Source: Bradyrhizobium barranii subsp. barranii (GTDB taxonomy: Bacteria > Pseudomonadota > Alphaproteobacteria > Rhizobiales > Xanthobacteraceae). Taken from it: DNA of 64,000 nt. Under the pieces are notes generated by a model, which was not told where the DNA came from, searched no databases, and saw only the letters and a program-made list of their open reading frames with translations. The stretch is taken from assembly GCF_017565645.3 (NCBI RefSeq), contig NZ_CP086136.1, forward strand, positions 2,959,501 through 3,023,500, written 5' to 3'. Position numbers and translations under genes: made by a program. Positions 19,985 through 28,311 of the stretch are shown piece after piece. How positions within the stretch are numbered: position 1 is the first letter of the stretch; each line of letters opens with the position of its first letter.

Positions 19985-20722
19985 TTGCCCAAGCGAAACG
20001 CGACAGCCGCCGTGATCGGGGCCGGCGATTTCATCGGCTCCGAGATCGCCAAGAAATTTTCCGCGGAAGGTTTCACGGTCTTTGCCGGGCGCCGCAACGG
20101 CGACAAGCTGGCGCCGCTGGTGAAGGACATCGAGGCCGCCGGCGGCGAGATTCACGCGCGCTCGCTCGATGCACGCAAAGAGGAGGAGGTCATCTCCTTC
20201 CTCAATGACGCCGACCAGCACGCGCCGCTCGAAGTCTGCATCTTCAACGTCGGCGCCAACGTCAATTTCCCGATCCTCGACACCACCGAGCGCGTGTTCC
20301 GGAAGGTGTGGGAGATGGCCTGCTATTCCGGCTTCCTCGCCGGCCGGGAAGCAGCACGGCTGATGCTGCCGCGTGGTGGCGGCAACATCTTCTTCACCGG
20401 CGCGACGGCGAGCTTGCGCGGCGGCAGCGGCTTTGCGGCCTTTGCCAGCGCAAAATTCGGACTGCGCGCGGTGGCGCAGGCGATGGCGCGCGAGCTCGGG
20501 CCGAACAACATCCACGTCGCCCATCTCATCATCGATTCCGGCGTCGACACCGAGTGGGTGCGGCAGCGCCGGCTCGAAGCGCTCGGGGCGAATGCGCTTG
20601 ATAATCCCGATCTTCTGATGCCGCCGTCATCTGTCGCGGATGCCTATTGGCAGCTCTATCAGCAGCCGAAGAGCGCCTGGACCTTCGAGATGGAGATCCG
20701 TCCCTTCGGAGAGAAATGGTGA
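19985..20722 (+). CDS. SDR-family oxidoreductase-like protein lacking the catalytic Tyr
   Basis: Short-chain dehydrogenase fold of 245 residues. The nucleotide motif reads IGAGDFIGSEIAKKF and the strand NVGANVN replaces NNAG. Where classical SDRs have Y-x3-K this protein has F-A-S-A-K, so the proton-donating Tyr is Phe. It may therefore be a reductase with altered chemistry or a non-catalytic SDR. TTG 19985 is preferred because GGAGGAGG (19972-19979) is correctly spaced for it, whereas GTG 19979 overlaps that site. It diverges from the HxlR regulator and is followed after 62 bases by nitronate monooxygenase, possibly in one transcript. Confidence 0.85.
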   Translation: MPKRNATAAVIGAGDFIGSEIAKKFSAEGFTVFAGRRNGDKLAPLVKDIEAAGGEIHARSLDARKEEEVISFLNDADQHAPLEVCIFNVGANVNFPILDTTERVFRKVWEMACYSGFLAGREAARLMLPRGGGNIFFTGATASLRGGSGFAAFASAKFGLRAVAQAMARELGPNNIHVAHLIIDSGVDTEWVRQRRLEALGANALDNPDLLMPPSSVADAYWQLYQQPKSAWTFEMEIRPFGEKW

Positions 20723-20784
20723 CCGCGGAGCAAGACTGCGGCTAGACTGATCCCAATACAAACTGAAATCCGGGAGGCCCCTAC

Positions 20785-21786
20785 GTGAAGACCGCGATCA
20801 CCGAACTGTTCGGCATCGAGCACCCGATCATCCAGGGCGGCATGCATTTCGTCGGCTTTGCCGAGTTGGCCGCTGCCGTCTCCAATGCCGGCGGGCTCGG
20901 CATCATCACGGGCCTCACGCAGAAGACGCCGGAATTGCTCGCGAAGGAAATCGCGCGCTGCCGCGACATGACGGACAAGCCGTTCGGCGTGAACCTCACC
21001 TTCCTGCCGACCTTCGCGGCGCCGCCTTATCCGGAATACATCGCGGCCATCGTCGAAGGCGGCATCAAGGCGGTGGAGACGGCAGGGCGCAGCCCCGAGC
21101 AATACATGCCTGCGCTGAAGGCCGCCGGCATCAAGGTGATCCACAAATGCACGTCCGTGCGCCACTCCCTGAAGGCCGAGCGCATCGGCTGCGACGCCGT
21201 CAGCGTCGACGGCTTTGAGTGCGGCGGCCATCCCGGCGAGGACGACATTCCCAACATGATCCTGCTGCCGCGCGCGGCGGAGGAACTGAAGATTCCGTTC
21301 GTGGCCTCCGGCGGCATGGCTGACGGGCGCAGCCTCGTCGCGGCGCTGTCGCTGGGCGCGGCCGGCATGAACATGGGCACGCGCTTCATCGCCACCAAGG
21401 AAGCACCGGTGCATCAGAACGTGAAGAACGCGCTTGTTGCGGCAACCGAGCTCGACACCCGCCTGATCATGCGTGCTCTGCGCAACACCGAGCGCGTGCT
21501 GAAGAACGCCAACGTCGATCGTCTGCTCGAGATCGAGCGCGAGAAGGGCGCCAAGCTGAGCATCGACGATATCCACGACCAGGTCGCGGGCGTCTATCCG
21601 AAGATCATGCTGGATGGCCAGATGGACGCGGGTGCCTGGAGCTGCGGCATGGTCGCAGGGCTGATCCACGACATCCCCTCCTGCAAGGAACTCGTCGATC
21701 GCATCATGGATGAGGCGGAAGAGATCATCCGCAGCCGCCTGATGGGGTTCCTGGAAGGGACGGGTGCGGCGCGAAAGGTCGCCTGA
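20785..21786 (+). CDS. Nitronate monooxygenase (2-nitropropane dioxygenase family)
   Basis: FMN-dependent TIM-barrel enzyme of 333 residues that oxidises alkyl nitronates or related substrates. Visible motifs are the N-terminal IEHPIIQGGMHFVG, then SNAGGLGIITGL, the central GFECGGHPGEDD, and VASGGMADGRSL with GAAGMNMGTRF for phosphate binding. It starts with GTG; GGAGG is 8 bases upstream. It probably shares HxlR-linked control with the preceding SDR gene. The true substrate is not deducible. Confidence 0.92.
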   Translation: MKTAITELFGIEHPIIQGGMHFVGFAELAAAVSNAGGLGIITGLTQKTPELLAKEIARCRDMTDKPFGVNLTFLPTFAAPPYPEYIAAIVEGGIKAVETAGRSPEQYMPALKAAGIKVIHKCTSVRHSLKAERIGCDAVSVDGFECGGHPGEDDIPNMILLPRAAEELKIPFVASGGMADGRSLVAALSLGAAGMNMGTRFIATKEAPVHQNVKNALVAATELDTRLIMRALRNTERVLKNANVDRLLEIEREKGAKLSIDDIHDQVAGVYPKIMLDGQMDAGAWSCGMVAGLIHDIPSCKELVDRIMDEAEEIIRSRLMGFLEGTGAARKVA

Positions 21787-21837
21787 CACCGCCAAACTTC
21801 TTAACCACGGCGGCACTTGGCCGCTGGAATTGCGCGT

Positions 21838-21895
21838 GACGCCTCCTAAATAGGAGTAAATTACCCCTTGAAATAAGCAATTTCAGGAGGCGTCC
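21838..21895 (+). promoter_or_regulatory. Leader with SD-sequestering and alternative hairpins
   Basis: GACGCCTCCT (21838-21847) is exactly complementary to AGGAGGCGTC (21885-21894), which contains the ribosome binding site of the next gene. The same CTCCT can instead pair locally with AGGAG (21852-21856). A third hairpin, TGAAAT/ATTTCA, lies just before the SD. The mutually exclusive pairs resemble a translational switch or thermosensor. Whether this segment is transcribed is not known. Confidence 0.45.
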
Positions 21896-22315
21896 GTGGT
21901 CCTGAAGAGCGTTCCATTTGCAGTTGCCGTTGCCCTCGTGCTCGCATGGGGCGGCATTGCGCGCGCTGACGACTACAAGCCTGACGAATATCTCGGTCTC
22001 GATCTCTCCAAGGCGGTGCTGTCTCCGAAGCGGCTCGGGCCCGAGACGCAGTTCGCCCCGGTTGCGTTGGAGGCGAAGGGAGGCAACGAGGCGCAGGCGC
22101 GGGCCGAACCCATCGACGTGCCGAAGAAAGTTGCCGCCCGGCGCGTGCACATGGCCGAACCGAAGGTTGCTCATGCCAAGAGCGTCCAGCCACGCGGCGC
22201 AGCGCGCACCAAGCTTGCACATCGTCACGGCAATCCGCTGGACGCGCAGGCGATGGACACCCGCATCCAGACCTGGCCGTGCCGCACCGGCGGCATTTGC
22301 GACTGGAAGCGCTAG
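21896..22315 (+). CDS. Secreted protein of unknown function (139 aa)
   Basis: Exported protein that starts with GTG 21896. AGGAGG is 5 bases upstream but lies inside a potential 10-bp stem. The signal peptide is VPFAVAVALVLAWGGIARA (cut at about residue 24). The mature chain is basic and Ala/Lys/His-rich, with a short Cys pair near the end (WPCRTGGICDW) that may form a disulfide. No family is recognised. Confidence 0.7.
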   Translation: MVLKSVPFAVAVALVLAWGGIARADDYKPDEYLGLDLSKAVLSPKRLGPETQFAPVALEAKGGNEAQARAEPIDVPKKVAARRVHMAEPKVAHAKSVQPRGAARTKLAHRHGNPLDAQAMDTRIQTWPCRTGGICDWKR

Positions 22316-22433
22316 CCGGGTCTGTCGCGTCATCCCCACGTCGCAAAACCGTAGGCGTGGAGTCAAGAAACCATCAGGATAGGAGTCAAGGAGCGCAGGC
22401 ACCTTCCGTCGCGATTCGACGAAGGTTTCCTGA

Positions 22434-24007
22434 ATGGCAACGCTCCGCGCCTCGCGCGCATGGACCCGGCGGCAATTCCTGGTCCGCTCGACTTCAAGCC
22501 TCGCCGTTGCCGCGCTCGGCACACTCGCAAAGCCATCCATCAGCCGCGCCGCCGATCGCCCGCAAATCGCGGGTGGTATTCAGTCCGGCGATGTCTCGGA
22601 TGGCTCCGCCGTGATCTGGGCGCGCGCCGACCGGCCCGCGCGGATGCAGGTGGAATGCGCGATCGTCGAGAGTTTCAAGACGATCATAGCGTCAGCTTCG
22701 CGCGACGCGCTGCCTGATGCCGACTTCACCGCAAAACTGCTGCTGAACGATCTGCCGTCCGGGCAGGACATCTTCTATCGCGTGCGTTTCGACGACATCG
22801 CCACCGGCATTGCCGGCGAAAGCCGCGTCGGCCATTTCCGCACCGCGCCGGCCGCAGGGCAGTCGATCTCGTTCGTGTGGTCAGGCGACGTCGCGGGGCA
22901 GGGCTGGGGCATCGACATCTCGCGCGGCGGCTATCGCAGCTATCGCACCATGCTCACAATCGCCCGGACTTCTTCATCCACTCCGGCGATCACATCTACG
23001 CCGACTGCACGATTCCCTCCGAGCAGAAGCTGCCGAACGGCGAGACCTGGCGCAATCTGGTAACCGAGGAAAAAGCCGAGGCCGCGCACACGCTGGCGCA
23101 ATTCCGCGGCAACTACAAATACAACCATCTCGACGAGCATTTTCGCGCCTTCCATGCGGAGGTGCCGATGTTCGCACAGTGGGACGACCACGAGGTCACC
23201 AACGACTGGTCGCCGACCGGCAGCTATGACGACGCCGGCTATGAGGACGACGGCACGCCGCGCCTGGTCGCGCGTGCCCGCCGTGCCTTCTTCGATTTCA
23301 TGCCGATCCGCGACATCGGCGCGCGACAGGGGCGCGTTTATCGCAAGATCGCTTATGGTCCGCTGCTCGACGTCTTCATGATCGACATGCGCAGCTACCG
23401 TGACGACAGCTGGAACAAGGGCGAGGACCATCGCGGCTGGATTCTCGGTGCCGAGCAGCTCGCCTGGCTGAAGCGGGAGCTCGCCGCTTCGCGTGCGACC
23501 TGGAAGGTAATCGCGGCCGACCTGCCGATCGGCCTCGTCAGTCTCGATGCCGTCGCGCTCGGCAATGGAGCGCCCGATCGGCGTGAGCACGAAATCGCCG
23601 ATCTCCTCAGCTCCATCAAGCGCGCCGGCATCCGCAACATCGTCTGGCTCACCGCCGACATGCACTACACCGCCGCGCATTATTACGATCCGAACAAGGC
23701 GCAATTCCAGGATTTTGAGCCGTTCTGGGAGTTCGTCTCCGGACCCCTCCATGCCGGCACCTGGGGTCCGGGCGAGCTCGACAATACGTTTGGCCCCGTC
23801 GCGATGTACCAGAACGGCTGCAGCGAGGCGCAGGGGGAGAATCTCGCGCCGTGCTTCGGCCTGCAGTTCTTCGGCAGGGTCGATATCGACGGTGCGAGCG
23901 GCGTGATGACCGTGACCTTGAAAGACGTCGACAACCGCGATCTCTGGTCGATCGACATCGTGCCGCAGCCGCAGGCGCGCCCGGCCGTGGTCGCGCAGCA
24001 TTCGTGA
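22434..24007 (+). pseudogene. phoD: PhoD-type alkaline phosphatase, interrupted by a frameshift
   Basis: Tat-exported phosphodiesterase/alkaline phosphatase D of calcium- and iron-dependent type. Frame one (from ATG 22434) holds the Tat signal (TRRQFLVRS), the N-terminal PhoD_N domain and SGDVAGQGWGID, but runs out after RSYRTMLTI near 22960 and stops at 23063. Frame two carries RPDFFIHSGDHIYADC, WDDHEVTNDW and TADMHYTAAHYY to the stop at 24007. One inserted base at about 22953-22958 would restore a 524-residue protein of normal size. All metal-ligand motifs are intact, so this is either a recent mutation or a sequencing error. Confidence 0.85.
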
Positions 24008-24311
24008 GTGGGCAACTCTCTCCGTCGTCATGGCCGAGCTTGACCCGGCCATCCACGCCCTGCTGCTCGGCCCTGAGAATGTGGGTGCCCGGGCATAGGC
24101 GAGCGGAAGCGACGCCGTCCTTCAGACGGCTATGCCCGGGCATGACGGTGGGGACGGATCGCGCATCCCAGCACTAACCCGATCTTGATTGGCCGCCTCG
24201 CGTCTCCTGCGCTATAGTCTCCATTCCCGCCACCTCTTTTCCATCACCGAAGAGTCTTCCCTCGCGGCCCCACCGCGTGTTCGGCGGCTGAAATATGTCA
24301 GGAGTTGACCC
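24008..24311. other. Intergenic region with repeat before the aldo/keto reductase
   Basis: About 300 bases. The first half is the dispersed palindromic repeat at 24026-24150. The rest (24150-24311) holds no gene and presumably carries the promoter of the downstream reductase; TCAGGAG lies just before its ATG. Confidence 0.5.
24026..24150 (-). repeat. Dispersed intergenic palindromic repeat, copy 1
   Basis: About 120 bases containing TGCCCGGGCA twice and GACGCCGTCCTTCAGACGGC. It is nearly identical, in reverse orientation, to 36434-36558. It fills the gap between phoD and the aldo/keto reductase gene and can fold into GC hairpins. Confidence 0.8.
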
Positions 24312-25130
24312 ATGGATCATCTGAAGACACAGGGCATCAGCATGCCCAAGCTCGGCCTCGGCACTTTCCGCATGCAGGGCGATGCCTGCCGCGCGGCGGT
24401 CGAGAGCGCCTTGTCGATCGGCTATCGCCATATCGACACCGCCGAGATGTACGCCAATGAAGAGCCGATCGGTGCCGCGCTCGCCGCGGCCCGGCTGCCG
24501 CGCGGCGAGCTGCATGTCACGACCAAGGTCTGGCACGAGAATCTCAGCCCCGATGCGATCCGCCGCGCCTTCGACGCCAGCCTGACCAAGCTCCGGCTCG
24601 ACCATGTCGATCTCTACCTCGTGCACTGGCCGTCGAAATCCGCGAACTGGGGCGCGGTGTTCGAGACCCTGAGGAAGCTGAAGGAGGAGGGGCGTACGCG
24701 GGCGATCGGCGTTGCCAATTTCACCGCGGCGCTGCTCAAGATCGCGGTCGAGGACATCAAGGCGCCGATCGCCTGCAACCAGATCGAATATCACGCCATG
24801 CTCGATCAATCGAAGGTGCTGGCCTATCTCAACGCTAAATCGATCCCGCTGGTCGCCTATTGCCCGCTCGCGCAAGGACGCATCGCGTCAGATCCGGCGT
24901 TGGCCGAGATCGGCGCCAGGCACAACGCGACCGCCGCGCAGGTCGCGCTGAAATGGCTGCTCGACCAGGGCGGTGTCGCTGCGATCCCGAAGGCCTCGCG
25001 CCGGGAGAGCCAGCAAGCCAACCTCGATGCGCTGAAGATCACGCTCGACGATGCCGACCGCAAGAAGATCGCGGCGTTGCCCAAGGACAGGCGTTGCGTC
25101 AATCCGGGCTTTGCGCCGGTGTGGGATTAG
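24312..25130 (+). CDS. Aldo/keto reductase (2,5-diketogluconate reductase-like)
   Basis: NADPH-dependent TIM-barrel carbonyl reductase of 272 residues. The catalytic tetrad is recognisable: Asp in HIDTAEMY, Tyr in the same motif, Lys in TTKVW and His in LVHWP. NADP-binding residues lie in the C-terminal IPKASRRESQQANLDA segment. Its size and motifs place it with the DkgA/DkgB-like AKR5 group; the natural substrate is unknown. CAGGAG precedes the ATG. A bidirectional hairpin terminator follows 28 bases after the stop. Confidence 0.93.
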   Translation: MDHLKTQGISMPKLGLGTFRMQGDACRAAVESALSIGYRHIDTAEMYANEEPIGAALAAARLPRGELHVTTKVWHENLSPDAIRRAFDASLTKLRLDHVDLYLVHWPSKSANWGAVFETLRKLKEEGRTRAIGVANFTAALLKIAVEDIKAPIACNQIEYHAMLDQSKVLAYLNAKSIPLVAYCPLAQGRIASDPALAEIGARHNATAAQVALKWLLDQGGVAAIPKASRRESQQANLDALKITLDDADRKKIAALPKDRRCVNPGFAPVWD

Positions 25131-25158
25131 TCCTGCCGAACGTTTCGAACACGCAAAG

Positions 25159-25182
25159 AAATGGCCCCGCGAGGGGCCATTT
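25159..25182. terminator. Bidirectional terminator
   Basis: A 10-bp perfect stem, AAATGGCCCC (25159-25168) and GGGGCCATTT (25173-25182), with a GCGA loop. T-rich flanks lie on both sides, between the convergent aldo/keto reductase gene and the His-rich peptide gene. Confidence 0.75.
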
Positions 25183-25199
25183 CCATAATGCGTTACGCA

Positions 25200-25421
25200 T
25201 TAATCCCAGTGGTGATGGTGACCGCGCTTGACCACGACGACCCGGTCGTGATGGTGCCAGCCGCGATGCCAGCCGTGGTCGCGATGCTCGCGCATTTCGG
25301 CGCGGGCGCCGTAGCCATGATGGTAGCCGTTCTTGATCACCACCGTTTCGGCATTCGCCATCGTCGGTGCAACGATCGCGAGCGCGCCGAGAGCCGCAAC
25401 CACATAACCAAGCTTCTTCAT
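25200..25421 (-). CDS. Small secreted histidine-rich protein (73 aa)
   Basis: Exported protein with a clear signal peptide (KKLGYVVAALGALAIVAP, cleaved after ANA). The mature part of about 50 residues contains some 13 His together with Arg, Gly and Trp (HRDHGWHRGWHHHD, then GHHHHWD at the end), suggesting metal binding, but this is inference. ATG 25421 has GGAGGAGG six bases upstream. A perfect EcfG-type promoter ends 30 bases before the start, so it belongs with the stress genes although it is outside the main clusters. Confidence 0.78.
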   Translation of the reverse strand: MKKLGYVVAALGALAIVAPTMANAETVVIKNGYHHGYGARAEMREHRDHGWHRGWHHHDRVVVVKRGHHHHWD

Positions 25422-25451
25422 GATGTCCTCCTCCAATGCAATGCACATGAG

Positions 25452-25476
25452 AACGGCGCATGTGTGCGAACGTTCC
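25452..25476 (-). promoter_or_regulatory. EcfG-type promoter of the His-rich peptide gene
   Basis: Perfect GGAAC (25472-25476), 16-base spacer, CGTT (25452-25455) on the minus strand, 30 bases before the start codon. Confidence 0.68.
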
Positions 25477-25515
25477 GGAGGAACTGGAAGAGAATTCTGA
25501 ATGGATGTTCAGACA

Positions 25516-25563
25516 GAGCATGATCCGGAAAAGTGTGAAGCGGTTTTCCGAACGATCATGCTC
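25516..25563. repeat. Palindromic Bradyrhizobium intergenic repeat
   Basis: GAGCATGATC (25516-25525) and GATCATGCTC (25554-25563) enclose CGGAAAA and TTTTCCG, giving a long hairpin with a short loop. From memory this element (gagcatgatccggaaaa type) occurs in many intergenic regions of the genus. A degenerate copy appears at about 45735-45815. Confidence 0.8.
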
Positions 25564-25574
25564 AAACGTGATGC

Positions 25575-26024
25575 TCAATCGCAGCGTTGCTGCGCTGGTG
25601 TCGGCGCGCCTGTCGCGACGTATTTGCCGTCCCTGATCGTGTACACACCGCGCTCGCTGCGATTGTAGATCGCGCGCAGGCTGCCATCCTTCGCCAGCAG
25701 CAGCCCGAATTCACGCGCCTGGTGCAGCGAGGGGAAGTAAACCATCACATTGAGCAGGCCCTCGGCTTCGACCGTGGCGGACACCACTTCGTTCTCGTCT
25801 TTGGCCTCGCCGAAATCGCGCCGGTACATCACCCGGCCGTCTTTCCTGATCTCGTAAGTCAACAACGAGCCCTTGTCGCGGTCCGGCCGAGCCGCGCAAT
25901 CGACCGCCCATGAGCCGAGCAGGCCCCATTGCTCGACCGTCGCCGCAAGCGTCTCGGCGCCGGCCGCTGTGAACGCAATCCACAGCACCGCTGCCGCGAT
26001 CCAGCAGCCCAGACAACGCGTCAT
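25575..26024 (-). CDS. Exported protein of unknown function (149 aa)
   Basis: Predicted secreted protein. The signal peptide (CLGCWIAAAVLWIAFTAAGA) spans about residues 4-23. The mature beta-rich domain reads WGLLGSWAVDCAARPDRDKG, then EIRKDGRVMYRRDFG, and ends QQRCD, so the two cysteines could pair. ATG 26024 was chosen because the signal peptide begins there; the frame extends far upstream without a plausible start. It is monocistronic and divergent from the HTH gene. No family assignment. Confidence 0.75.
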   Translation of the reverse strand: MTRCLGCWIAAAVLWIAFTAAGAETLAATVEQWGLLGSWAVDCAARPDRDKGSLLTYEIRKDGRVMYRRDFGEAKDENEVVSATVEAEGLLNVMVYFPSLHQAREFGLLLAKDGSLRAIYNRSERGVYTIRDGKYVATGAPTPAQQRCD

Positions 26025-26147
26025 GTCCTGAAAAACCCCGCCTCGAACAAGTCCAAGTGTAGCATCCCGCGCGCGATCGTCCACGCGAGCTGGCAATCGC
26101 GCGCGAATTTGATCCGCGTCAATGAGGCCGGTCGTATCAAGGGTAGG

Positions 26148-26453
26148 ATGGCGCTCCCGAAGGCGAAGTTGGTGAGAGCGATGCTGAATCAAGTCGTGGA
26201 TTTCGCGGGCGAGGTACTGCCGGGGAGCTGTGCCGTGCCGCCTTATTCCGAGACCGCGTTCCTGGCCGAGCTGGGCGAGCGCTTGAGGTCCTCGCGCGCG
26301 CGGTGCGAGCTGTCGCGCCGGGAGCTGGCCCGCCGCTCCGGGATTTCCGAGCGCTACATCGCCCAGATCGAGGCCGGCAAGGGCAACGTCTCGATCGTCC
26401 TGCTGCTGCGGCTGGCCTCCGCGATCCACGGCAGCCAGCCTCAGGTGACCTAG
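26148..26453 (+). CDS. XRE-type HTH transcriptional regulator (101 aa)
   Basis: Short DNA-binding protein. The Cro/CI-type helix-turn-helix spans about residues 35-95 (FLAELGERLRSSRARCELSR, RRSGISERYIAQIEAGKGNVS). The motif resembles the N-terminal domain of BoxR-type regulators, but the chain ends right after the HTH (GSQPQVT), so the shikimate-kinase-like effector domain of BoxR is absent. AAGGGTAGG precedes ATG 26148. It converges on the aminotransferase gene, 8 bases away. Its targets are unknown. Confidence 0.75.
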   Translation: MALPKAKLVRAMLNQVVDFAGEVLPGSCAVPPYSETAFLAELGERLRSSRARCELSRRELARRSGISERYIAQIEAGKGNVSIVLLLRLASAIHGSQPQVT

Positions 26454-26461
26454 AGCGAGCC

Positions 26462-27694
26462 TTAGGCCCGCTTCTCCACGTTGGCGCTGCGGGCCGGCAC
26501 GCCGAACTCCTTGCGGCAGACCTCGGCCAGCACGGCGACGCCCTCACGGATCTGCTGATGCGAGGGGCTCGCAAAGCACAGCCTGAGCCGCGAGCTGGAA
26601 TGGGGCTTGTTGGTCGACCATTCCGGCCCCGGATTGATCGACACGCCGGCGGCGAGCGCGGCCTGATAGAGTTTTAGCGTATCGACCTGGTCGGGCAGCT
26701 TCACCCACAGGAAGATGCCGCCCTTGGGCTCCTCGAACTCGGCCGCCGTCCCGAACTGCTCGTTCAGCGCCTCCATCAGTGTATCGAGCTTGGTGCGCAG
26801 CGCCTTCGTCAACGCGGGCACGTGGGTCGAGAAATGCGGCTTGCAATAGGCGGCCAGCACCATCTGCTCCAGCGCGCCGGAGCCCGCATCCGTCTTCAGC
26901 GCCAGCATCCGCGACATCACATCCCAGGGCGCGACGATGAAGCCGACGCGCAACGCCGGTGCGATCGATTTCGAGAACGAGCCGATATGGATCACGCCGC
27001 CGTTCGGGCTCATCGCGTGGATCGCCGGCGGGCGCTGTCCCGACCAGACGAGATCGGCGTAGCAATCGTCCTCGAAGATGGGCACGCCATATTCGGCCGC
27101 GAGCCGCACCAGTTCGGTGCGGCGGCTCTCCGGCATGATGCTGCCGGTCGGGTTCTGCACGGTCGGGATGGTGTAGATGTATTTCGGCCGGATCCCGCGG
27201 CCCGTGAGATCCGCCAGCGTCGAGGCCAGCACATCCATGCGCATGCCGTCCTTGTCGAGGGGGATGCCGACGACGTTGACCCCGAGCCGCGCCAGGCGGG
27301 TCAACGAGCCCTGATAGCTGTCCTGCTCGAAGATCACGGTATCGCCGCGCGTCAGCAGCGTTGCGTTGACGAGGTCGAGTGCCTGGAGCGAGCCGGAGAC
27401 GATCAGGAGGTCGTCGACGGTACAGTTGATGCCGGCGTCGCGCTTCAGTTTTGTCACCAGGAATTCGCGCAAGGGCAAATAGCCCTGCGGCCCGTGCGCC
27501 AGGCCGTAGGTCGCGAGCGAGCGGCCTTCCTTTTGCAAGGCGGAATTGGTCGCCTCGATCAGGCCGTGGAGCGGCAACTGCTCGGAATCGTTGTTGCCGC
27601 CGACGAAACTGTACTTGGCGAGGCCCGTCCAGCGCGCGGAAGGGGCCGGCAGCCCTGCGGGAAACAGGGGCGCGAAATCGAAGCTGGACGTCAT
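26462..27694 (-). CDS. PLP-dependent aminotransferase (class I/II, 2-aminoadipate aminotransferase-like)
   Basis: Fold-type I aminotransferase of 410 residues. The PLP lysine is in GSFSKSIAPALRVGF (about Lys242). The cofactor Asn is in NPTGSIMPE (about 181) and Asp-Tyr in FEDDCYADLVW. The N-terminal YGLAHGPQGYLPLREFL is typical of the LysN/MocR-domain subfamily that uses aminoadipate, aromatic or branched substrates. There is no N-terminal GntR domain, so it is not a MocR regulator. GAGGAA precedes the ATG. The substrate is not certain. Confidence 0.9.
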   Translation of the reverse strand: MTSSFDFAPLFPAGLPAPSARWTGLAKYSFVGGNNDSEQLPLHGLIEATNSALQKEGRSLATYGLAHGPQGYLPLREFLVTKLKRDAGINCTVDDLLIVSGSLQALDLVNATLLTRGDTVIFEQDSYQGSLTRLARLGVNVVGIPLDKDGMRMDVLASTLADLTGRGIRPKYIYTIPTVQNPTGSIMPESRRTELVRLAAEYGVPIFEDDCYADLVWSGQRPPAIHAMSPNGGVIHIGSFSKSIAPALRVGFIVAPWDVMSRMLALKTDAGSGALEQMVLAAYCKPHFSTHVPALTKALRTKLDTLMEALNEQFGTAAEFEEPKGGIFLWVKLPDQVDTLKLYQAALAAGVSINPGPEWSTNKPHSSSRLRLCFASPSHQQIREGVAVLAEVCRKEFGVPARSANVEKRA

Positions 27695-27748
27695 GGGGGC
27701 GTTCCTCGTTTTGTTCTTGTTGAGCGGCCGGCCTTGCGCCGGCCTGCC

Positions 27749-28276
27749 TTACTTCTTGCCGGCCGTCCTCGTCGGACGGCCCTGGCTGATGAAAGCGTAA
27801 TGCGCATTGGCGACGCCGCCAACCATCAAGGCCTCGACCACGGGCTCGGCGATCTCGCCTGTTGCGGCCCAGTCGACGAGGAAATTGGCCCCGGTCCCGC
27901 CGCGCACGTCGTCGGTCGGAATGAAGATCGAGACGGTGGCCAGAGGCTTCAGCGCCACCTGACCCTTCAGGTAGGTCTCGACCTGCTTGCCTGCGGTGTC
28001 GAAATAGGCGATGCGTTTGACCACCAGCGGCTGGGTCTCGGAGGCGTTGTGAACGCTCAGCGTCACCGAGAAGTCGACACGTAGTTTGCCCTGGCTCATC
28101 GCGACGCTGGAATAGGCGGGCACATAGAACCCGCCGGAGACGGCGAGCTCCTCCTTCGGCAGTGTGGTGAGCGAATCGGCAAAGTTTTGTTCGATATTGA
28201 CCTTGGATTGCGCGGCTGCGGGCGCGGCAGAGGCGAGGGGACATAGCAGCATTGCTGCGAAAAGCCCTGCTCGCAT
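27749..28276 (-). CDS. Exported DUF3124 protein (175 aa)
   Basis: Predicted periplasmic beta-rich protein. The signal peptide (AGLFAAMLLCPLASAAPAAA) ends at about residue 22. The DUF3124 domain has GGFYVPAYSSVAMSQGK, TLSVHNASETQPLVVKRIAY and FIPTDDVRGGTGANFLVDW. Its role is unknown. ATG 28276 was chosen at the signal peptide. The IS1380 element begins only 36 bases upstream of the start, so the native promoter has been separated from the gene and expression may now depend on the element's edge. Confidence 0.82.
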   Translation of the reverse strand: MRAGLFAAMLLCPLASAAPAAAQSKVNIEQNFADSLTTLPKEELAVSGGFYVPAYSSVAMSQGKLRVDFSVTLSVHNASETQPLVVKRIAYFDTAGKQVETYLKGQVALKPLATVSIFIPTDDVRGGTGANFLVDWAATGEIAEPVVEALMVGGVANAHYAFISQGRPTRTAGKK

Positions 28277-28311
28277 GTGACGAATTGCTCGCTTGCCGCG
28301 CCGCAACCTGG

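Noticed and set aside
26148..26453. Truncated boxR pseudogene
   Set aside because: The HTH protein has its own start signal and ends cleanly after the domain; no remnant of a shikimate-kinase-like domain follows in any frame, so a stand-alone regulator is simpler.
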